Assembly (NCBI GenBank): GCA_004154925.1
Contig: QJNS01000277.1
Coordinates: 1 to 64,000, forward strand
DNA: 64,000 nt
Direction: 5' to 3'
From: Monosporascus cannonballus
Taxonomy: Eukaryota > Ascomycota > Sordariomycetes > Xylariales
A program made the position numbers and the translations under genes. Below, in pieces: positions 57,035 to 64,000 of the stretch. Each line of letters opens with the position of its first letter. Position 1 is the stretch's first letter. The notes beneath the pieces are model-generated. The model saw only the letters and a program-made list of their open reading frames with translations, did not search any database and was not told the origin of the DNA.

Positions 57035-58959
57035 ATGGGCGCGACAGACAAGGAAACTGGGCTGAGTCCGGCCAATACTACCGTCTACGATGGAACGGTC
57101 CTCACGGCCCCTGATCCGCGCCACAGCGAGACGAAGAGAGGACTGAGCCCGCGCCACGTGCAGCTCATGGCAATCGGGGGCTCGATCGGCACAGGGCTCT
57201 GGGTAAGTCAAGTCCGCGGATGTCGCGGACTCCAATATGAAATAACATATAGAAAATACACAGAGAATATCGAACTAACAGCTCATCTCCCACAAGGTCG
57301 GCGTGGGCGGCGTGCTCAGCAAGTCTGGCCCCTTGTCCCTGATCCTGGGCTACGCCTTTTGGGGACTGCTGTTCGTGTGGCCGCTGAACCTGTGCGTGGC
57401 CGAGATGTGCGCGTACCTGCCGATCAGGGGCACCGTCTTCGAGCTCGCGTCGCGCTTCGTCGACCCGGCGCTCGGCTTCGCCATGGGCTGGACCTACTTC
57501 TTCGCGGGCGCCATGCTCGTGTGCGTCGAGTACTCGGCCGTCGCCACCGTCATGCAGTACTGGAACGCGGAGATCAACGCGGCCGCCTGGGTCGCTATGG
57601 CCATGGGCGTGTGCGTACTGTTGAACGTCGTCGCCGTGAAGTAAGTTCTGTCCCTGTGGTGTCTTCATTACCCAGTTGATTAGTGGTGTTGCGCATGAGG
57701 TTGTGAGTAAGCCCGGAATCTGATGCTGACGCCAACTCTCGCGCAGATGGTACGGAGAATCCGAGTTCATCATGGCGTCCACAAAGGTCCTCCTCCTCCT
57801 TGGGCTCTGCCTCCTGACGCTGATCACGATGAGCGGGGGAAATCCGCAACACGATGCGTACGGGTTCCGGAACTGGTCCGGTAACGATACGATGCACCCT
57901 TACTACGCTGCAAGTGAGGCGGCGGGGCGGTTCCTAGGCTGGTGGGAGGTGGTCATTTACGCGGCGTTCACGGTGGCGGGGCCCGATATGATCGCGCTGG
58001 CGGCGGGCGAGATCCAGAACCCGCGGCGCACGATCCCGCGTGTTGCGCGCCTAATCTTCTACCGTCTTGTCGGCTTCTACGTCGTCGGCGTCCTCTGCGT
58101 CGGTATCATCTGCTCCTCCCGCGACCCGGGCCTGCTCGGCGCCATCGAGGGCGGCGAATCCTCGGCCAAGGCGTCGCCGTGGGTCATTGGCATCGAGAAC
58201 CTCGGCATCACGGTGCTACCGCATCTCATCAACGCCCTGATCATGCTGTCGGGCTGGTCGTGCGGGAACGCGTATCTGTACTCGAGCTCGCGGACCTTAT
58301 ATGGTCTGGCTAGAGGTATATGTCCCCCTTCTACCCCACTAAAGCTGTCTTACGGTAGCTAACGATTTGACTTAGATGGACAAGCCCCCAAGATCTTCCT
58401 CGGATGCACGAAGGCCGGTGTTCCAGTGTACGCTGTCGGCGCCGTTACACTGGTCACCTGCATCACGTTCCTCGTATCCTCCAACTCGGCCGTCGAGGTA
58501 TTCTTTTGGTTCGTTGACCTGACCACGACGGCCCTTGTCATGGCCTACACGATGATGATAGTAGCGTACATCGGATTCTATCACGCTCGTCAGGCGCAGG
58601 GTATGGACCCGGCCACCCTACCCTATCGCGTTCCCTTGGCCCCCTGGAGTGCGTACTTCGCGTTGATGCTCGGCGTCTTGATGCTCTTGTTCGTCGGTTA
58701 CGACACGTTTGCGCCCTTCGACGTCCGCGGCTTCGTAACGAGTTATTTCGCTGTTGGCTGGGCAGTATTCATGTTCGCAGTCTGGAAGGTGCTCAGGCGT
58801 ACCAGTTTCGTCAAGCCCAGCGAAGCGGACTTGATATCGGGGAAGAAGGAATGCGATGAAGAGTGCCGGCATTGGGAAGAAGGCGGCATCGAGGAAGTTG
58901 AGCAGCAGAGGCTCGCGCAGATGAGTTTCGTGAGGAGATGCTGGGAAAGACTGTGGTGA
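57035..58959 (+). CDS. Amino acid permease (YAT/APC family), second paralogue
   Basis: 554-residue amino acid permease. Exons are 57035-57202, 57297-57640, 57747-58315 and 58376-58959; the introns are 94, 106 and 60 nt. It starts MGATDKETGLSPANTT, then LSPRHVQLMAIGGSIGTGLW, GGVLSKSGPLSLILGYAFWG, EMCAYLPIRGTVFELASRFV, AAFTVAGPDMIALAAGEIQNPRRTIP, SGWSCGNAYLYSSSRTLYGLA and DGQAPKIFLGCTKAGVPVYA. The conserved helix-1 GSIGTGL and the GE-x-x-NPRR loop match the first paralogue, but intron positions differ. The tail is acidic (EECRHWEEGGIEEVEQQ). The ATG sits in ACCATGG. Substrate is unknown. Confidence 0.94.
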
Positions 58960-59572
58960 AGTGGGTTATTAGATCAGTAGTTGACAGGCATTGCCTTGAA
59001 TTTAGTGTACGGTCATGCATTGAAGGGCCTGCTTGATCCTTCTATCAGTGATAACCCGTGACCTGAAGCAAGCTGCGCTGCGGAGAGCATCCCGAGATAC
59101 CATAGCCACTATGGGACTGCTAGGGTGGCAACACATCGGTTCGGCAGCATCCGTATTGGCCAAAGGGTTGCGGATAAGAGAGGACCCGAACGCAGCCAAA
59201 TGAGGCTTATTTTCCAGGAAGGGGACTGCGCCCTTGTCGGAACTTCGCCTAAGCTAATGAAGAGAGGAAAGCACAAATATTATCGCAAGATGGGCGCGGT
59301 GATTTTGTTAATGGTAGATGTACACCTTTAGGGAAGCGTCCTTTCGCTTGACTTTTGCAGGTACCGCGGTCTGTAATGCCGCATTCCATTGAATCATTGG
59401 TTAGATTCTAGATGTGTCCTAACCCCTTTCCCATCTCTGTACCGCGCTTCTTCTCCTGGGTGCGATTTCAGGTTGAATAAAGGAGGCACTTGAGAGGCAC
59501 CTGGGCCCATCTTTCATGCATATTATGTATTTATAGGCCGCACAGGCCTCGTGGTTATGGTTGCAAATGACC
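58960..59572. other. Intergenic region between convergent genes
   Basis: 3' flanks of the second permease and cyclin H. No coding sequence is supported. Confidence 0.45.
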
Positions 59573-60692
59573 TCATAGAGGCGGCCCAAACACATCGTCG
59601 CCGTTGGAGCTAACTTTGCGTCTTTTAGGGTCTCTTGCATCATCAATCTTGTCCCCGAACACATCTCCATCGTCTTTAAGGCCGGGATTTGGCTTCGGTT
59701 TCGGCTTCTGCAGCGCCTGCTCTCGTTTGGCCTTCTGCAGGGCCACGAGGTCGACCCGGTCCGGGTCTCGACACTTCTTGAGCTTCCTGATCAGCGGCTT
59801 GATAACGGCATTGCTTTCCGGCTGTTGTCTTTGTTAGATAGCCAAGTGACGGAGTATCGCCGTACGGTTCACTCACCGTGCCCCAGTAGTTGCCCATCTT
59901 TTCGGGCGGTTCCCTCTTTAGAATGTCTCTGCAGCTCTCAATGACATTCAGTATCCTTTCCTTGGCCGCCTCGCCCTGCCCGGTAAATGCTTCCCCCAAT
60001 ATGCGCTCCACCAATCCCTCGTCTGCTATTGACAACGAAGCAAGCATGATCTGGCTCGGTGTATAGTGGAAATAGGCGTCCGTGACGAGGGGGCTGAACT
60101 TGAGTATGTCTCTGGCCTTCCTGTGCGCTCGATTTATCCTATCGTCGTCGAAGTCTCCCAGTCTTCTCAACTCCATGATGGCGCCCTCCAACGCCCGAAA
60201 AGGATGTTTGACATCGAATGCGAACCGCAGACCCTGACACAATATGTATTCGGCGGCTACGATTTCTTCGCCCGTCGTCTTGGGGAACTTCTCGGCAAAC
60301 TTGGATAACCGCATATAGTACCCCTCCGCCTTGCAGCCGAAGAACAGACACGTCTTCAGAAGCTCGGTCGGCGGGTAGGTCATGATGGAGTTCGTTATGT
60401 AGAACCGCCGCAGGAACGTGGCGGCCGTTGCTTGGATGTCGGTCGGGAGCTGACAGAATGCGGCGGCTCGTAACAGCTCGACGGTGTAGAAAGTGAGGAG
60501 CGTGGACTCTTCGGCAGGTGTTAAGAACTCCGGCAACGGATCGACTGGGGGCGAGGCCGTCCTCAAGCGGCTGGCGATATGTGTCTGCGCTAGGCTGTTG
60601 GCCTTCTCTCGAAGAGATGTGAGATGCGATGGTGTAAAGGACCACAACCTGTACTGCGTAGATTGCCGGTACCGCTGATCTTCGGTCGCCAT
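59573..60692 (-). CDS. ccl1: Cyclin H (TFIIH kinase-associated cyclin, Ccl1/Mcs2)
   Basis: Regulatory partner of the CDK7/Kin28 kinase in the CAK module of TFIIH, acting on the RNA polymerase II CTD. Exons are 59877-60692 and 59573-59821, with a 55-nt intron (GTGAGT...CTAAC...AACAG), giving 354 residues. The N-terminus (EDQRYRQSTQYRLWSFTP) is the cyclin H helix. The cyclin box has LLTFYTVELLRAAAFCQLP, TAATFLRRFYITNSIM and LKTCLFFGCKAEGYYMRLSKFA. The C-terminal repeat continues to LASLSIADEGLVERIL. Splicing replaces a spurious tail with ESNAVIKPLIRKLKKCRDPD and a charged tail ending FGPPL. The unspliced reading would end earlier at 59676. Confidence 0.93.
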
Positions 60693-61540
60693 AGTTAGAT
60701 CTTATCGGAGATGCGAGAAGGTATATCGTGTGATCCGAATTGGGAAATCGCCTAACAAAAGATACAGCCGCAGTTGTAGTTCTGGGACTTCGCTCGTGTT
60801 GACGGCGGGATCAATTGGCCTGCCCCGGGGGGGCTGTTTCGTTATTTTCGTGAATGTGGAGGAATAGTTTGTCTTGAACCTGGAACGAGATGTCAGCAGC
60901 TACGTTAGGCAAGCTATCTGATAAGAAGCTCTTCAGTACCGTTATCGGTCCTATTCCACACTGTGCAGTGATACACTGTGCTCCTCTATAAGCTGGACTC
61001 GCTTTAATTCGACATACATAATTTCTCCAAAGTGCACTCTTGTTGATTTATATCTTCACAGAAAGCAATTAATCAGATTTAAATATATAATAGGCTCTAG
61101 GCTACACGTACAGCAGGCGCGGTTATGACCGCTGTGAAAGCCTAAAACCCGCTCATGGCCCAGCCCTACCGGAACCACCACTATTATTATTTCGAAGACT
61201 AGCTTCTCTGAACTTCTCCTTAACGTCTGAGTTGCCTATTCTCGCTTTAGCCCGGGTTTGATTCGCCCTCCAACTTTGATTCAACCTCTGACTTTGGAAG
61301 GTACTGGAATCCGATCCAGAATATCGACGCTGGCATCAAGGATCATCAAGTGCGGTTTGATTGCCCAGCATTCCTAGCTACAGGGGCTGATACAGCTTCG
61401 AGGATGTCGTTTATTCGTTATTGCATATAAGAGCCTACTTAAGGCGTCTAATTACCGCCAGTCTATGAAGGTCGAGAAAACGCAGCACGTTCGTCCCGCT
61501 CTCGCAAGAGCTCACCGACGGGGTTGCTTCGCCGTCGCTT
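60693..61540. other. Intergenic region
   Basis: Upstream of cyclin H and downstream of the phosphatase. CCTGCCCCGGGGGGGC occurs near 60820. No coding sequence is supported; the small frame at 61435-61620 overlaps the phosphatase 3' end in another frame. Confidence 0.45.
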
Positions 61541-62659
61541 TCAGGAGGCTCTTGTCGTTTCTTCCGGGAGTAGGCACGCGTGCTCTCTCCAATCCACCTT
61601 TTCGGTGCTCTGCGCGTCAACGATAAGATTCCGCCTCAAGTTCTCAATCATCTCTGGTGTGACGAGGCCAAGGTCCAAAACGCATTTCTCCACCGAGCCG
61701 TAGGTCTTCTTTATCCAGCGCAGCATCTGTACCATATTCGCCTTCCTGGTTAAAGTCAGCTTTGCTTCAAAGCCGTAGAGACTCTCCGTACCCGGCGAAG
61801 GTAGTAAGATGACCAAGATTGGAGTGCACAGGGGGGCGTACTTAGCTAGGACCATCCGTCGGGCGCCGTCGGGATCATCCTTGAATGCCGGTTCTTGCAC
61901 GAGATGGGCGATGATCTCCTGATGCCGTTCCTTGAGGCCCAGATCCGTGAGGCTGTACTCGTGTGCGACGATATCGTCGTCCACCCCACATAGAGATAAG
62001 ATCAGGGCACAGATGACACCCGTTCTATCCTTGCCCGCTGTGCAGTGGACAAGAAGCGGCGTAGGAGGCGGGGTATCACCAGCGAGATGCGTAATGATTT
62101 GGTGATACGGACGCGACTCATTCAAAGGCGTCGTAGCTGCCGTTAGCATAGACATATAGACTTGTGCAAATCCCTAGTAAGCGGTCAGATCTGTCACTGA
62201 GCCCGGGTAAAGTCTAAGTGTCCGCCAACTCCACCCCTACATGGGCAGGCATTCGGCAAAGGGATTAATGAAAAAAGCCGTACGTACTTCAGGCCCACTG
62301 CCGTAGTTCTGAAACCGCAGGGCGACGGCCTCGGGCGAGTAGTCCTCGTGGCGGAAGACGGGGGCGAAGACGCGGCGGGCGCCCTCCCACTCCTTGACGG
62401 GGCGGTTGAGGCCGTACTTGTTACCGCGCTCGAACTCCTGCTCCGAGCGCAGGTCGTAGACGTGCGTGATGCCGAGCCGCTGGAGCCGGCTCACACCCTC
62501 GTCCGTCGTCCGCGACGGCTCCGCCGACCGGAACACCACACCGCGCCGGACCACCTTCCGGGGCTGCGACGCGATCGGGTACCCGCCGAGGTCACGGAAG
62601 TTCGGCAGCCCCGGGATCTCTATGAACGGCGGGTTGGGCAGTGGCGTATTGGATCCCAT
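61541..62659 (-). CDS. Tyrosine/dual-specificity phosphatase family protein
   Basis: 302-residue protein tyrosine phosphatase of the fungal/bacterial Y_phosphatase3 type. Exons are 62288-62659, 61842-62173 and 61541-61745; the introns are 114 and 96 nt. The N-terminal FIEIPGLPNFRDLGGYPI and VVFRSAEPSRTTDEGVSRLQ blocks are typical of the family. The catalytic P-loop HCTAGKDRTGVICALIL carries the CX5R nucleophile Cys and Arg. The C-terminus has QMLRWIKKTYGSVEKCVLDLGL. Removing the second intron gives RRMVLAKKANMVQML, better than the unspliced reading. The preferred start is ATG 62659 (MGSNTPLPNP); the longer reading starts with TTG. The substrate (phosphotyrosine or phosphoinositide) is unknown. 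Confidence 0.92.
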
Positions 62660-64000
62660 GGCTATGGCGCCCCTTGCTTGTGCAGCTGGAGCCGATATCG
62701 GAAGGAGGGATGGCTGGATAGAATATCTGTGACCAATACGATGACGATAATTGGAAATCCTCTCCCGATATAAGCTCGTCAAAAAATTTACCTCAGGTGG
62801 TCCTTCAGCTCCACGATCGTCAACATTTCATGTTTATGTACTTGAGGATTAGGCAGATGTGTGGCCGTGAGCCAAGCGAAAAAGGGAGGGCGTAGATTGG
62901 GCAATTGCTACCGGTAACTAAGCCTGCATATTCACACTAGCCCCTCTCGTCGGGAATCCCAGAGGCGTTCGGAACATGACAGTCATACCAACTCCCTCAA
63001 CACCCATACAGTCAATAACCCTGGCAATGCGAACATTCGTCGCCACTGGTGGTTGATTGTCAATTTTCGCCCTACTACCTTGGACTTTCTGGAATGATCG
63101 CCCGGGCCTGGGGTAGTTAGTGTCCCTCCATGACTAGAGTGATTCTTCGGCCAGAGTTAGCCCAGTAGCAATGCAGCTGGTGAAAAGAAATATTATGTAA
63201 CGATCTACACATCCGGGCCAGCTATTTACGTCGCAATATGCTGAAACGCAAATGCACGATGCGCGAATTGACGCGTGTTGGATAATGGCCACGATGAAGC
63301 AACTTGCGTCCTGCCTTGACATCGCCTAAGGTTATGAGCGGTGATGGTTTCTATCAGTCCCAAGAGGCCGTTGATGGGTACAGGGCGCCACGGCGTCGAG
63401 GATATCTATCGCCAGGCTACAGTACAGTAACAACAGTGCGGGGCATAGGTAGTTCCCTCCTGTTTACCATCGATTCCAAAGCATCGGGCGAACGACTTAT
63501 CTCTTTTTTGGTACCACATGGGGCAGCGGTAACGGACTATTTACGCCAACGGTTCTGGAGGTATTAGGGAGGGTAGCTGAGACGACAAAGGGATGGGTGA
63601 GACACCATCGAAGTGGTTTGCTTGGTACATCCTCTCCTGCTGGCTCGGTTTCCTCGCCCCCCTTTTCCCCATCCTCACTTTAGATATAAATGAGATATCC
63701 GTCACCAACACCATTTAGTAGATTTCGCCGTTATGTCTCCGGGTATCAAGATGATTATTTCAGGGATTCCTGCCGTTACAATTTGAGGAAGACCTTCATT
63801 TATTAAGATTACGCCAGGTCTTATGCAAGATGCAAAATTTCTCTGTGAACTTCACGCCCAAGGGGTCAGTGAAGGGGCCACCGCGAATCTAACCCATTAT
63901 TCCATGTCAGCCGGCTCCATGGGAAAGCCTGCACTCTATCTTGAATGCCATGCTCAAACCTGTTAAACAGTTCCAAGTAACCCTCCTGGCCTATGGAGAT
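62660..64000. other. Gene-free region at the window end
   Basis: No coding sequence is supported; frames such as 63304-63567 lack protein-like features. The region may continue into an intergenic or repeat area beyond the window. Confidence 0.4.

Noticed and set aside
1..64000. CRISPR arrays, phage or plasmid genes
   Set aside because: No regularly spaced repeats or prokaryotic gene signatures; introns and gene content are fungal.

Overview
The window is nuclear DNA from a filamentous ascomycete, most likely a Sordariomycete-type plant-biomass degrader. Genes carry short GT-AG introns (about 36-170 nt) with CTRAC-like branch sites and fungal donors such as GTAAGT, GTGAGT and GTATGT. The gene set includes an AA9 lytic polysaccharide monooxygenase, a GH6 cellobiohydrolase with a CBM1 domain, a fungal Mug190-type C2 protein, and APC-family amino acid permeases. 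GC-rich coding islands are separated by long, AT-richer gene-poor stretches containing decayed repeats and pseudogenes. Several nonsense codons are of the kind expected from C-to-T decay, consistent with repeat-induced point mutation (RIP). No viral, bacterial or CRISPR sequence was seen.

Layout. 0-1.4 kb: a repeat abutting a 5'-truncated gene with an in-frame stop. 3.4-8.1 kb: three minus-strand genes for AA9, a cyanamide-hydratase-like HD protein and a PsiD-like pyruvoyl decarboxylase. 8.8 kb: a solo LTR; 9.1 kb: a tRNA-like gene. 10.8-12.2 kb: AP-2 mu. 14.2-15.9 kb: GH6 cellulase. 16.8 kb: a second solo LTR. 17.3-18.0 kb: a His/Glu-rich allergen-like protein. 19.2-20.8 kb: GH43. 20.8-25.3 kb: gene desert with decayed repeats. 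25.3-30.3 kb: divergent DCP1 and an OCRL-like inositol 5-phosphatase. 31.4-32.7 kb: a low-complexity protein. 33.5-35.2 kb: ammonium transporter. 35.2-40.6 kb: second desert. 40.6-44.6 kb: Mug190-like SMP/C2 protein. 45.5-46.1 kb: methyltransferase. 46.7 kb: third solo LTR. 47.2-49.1 kb: a doubtful gene and a clear pseudogene. 49.7-50.4 kb: ThuA-like protein. 51.1-59.0 kb: two divergent amino acid permeases, with two related small elements between them, one of them a 211-bp hAT-like MITE. 59.6-60.7 kb: cyclin H. 61.5-62.7 kb: tyrosine phosphatase.

Functionally, AA9, GH6 and GH43 belong to oxidative cellulose cleavage, cellobiose release from chain ends, and (hemi)xylo-oligosaccharide breakdown. 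They are separated by other genes and repeats, so they are not a tight cluster. The ammonium transporter and two amino acid permeases are nitrogen acquisition genes. AP-2 mu, DCP1, cyclin H, OCRL-like and Mug190-like are housekeeping. The most notable items are three copies of a ~187-bp solo LTR, each with a perfect 5-bp target duplication; the 211-bp MITE with a perfect 8-bp duplication; a RIP-like pseudogene; and the neighbouring cyanamide-hydratase-like and PsiD-like genes. Exon boundaries were assigned by eye, and each assembled CDS length was checked to be divisible by three.
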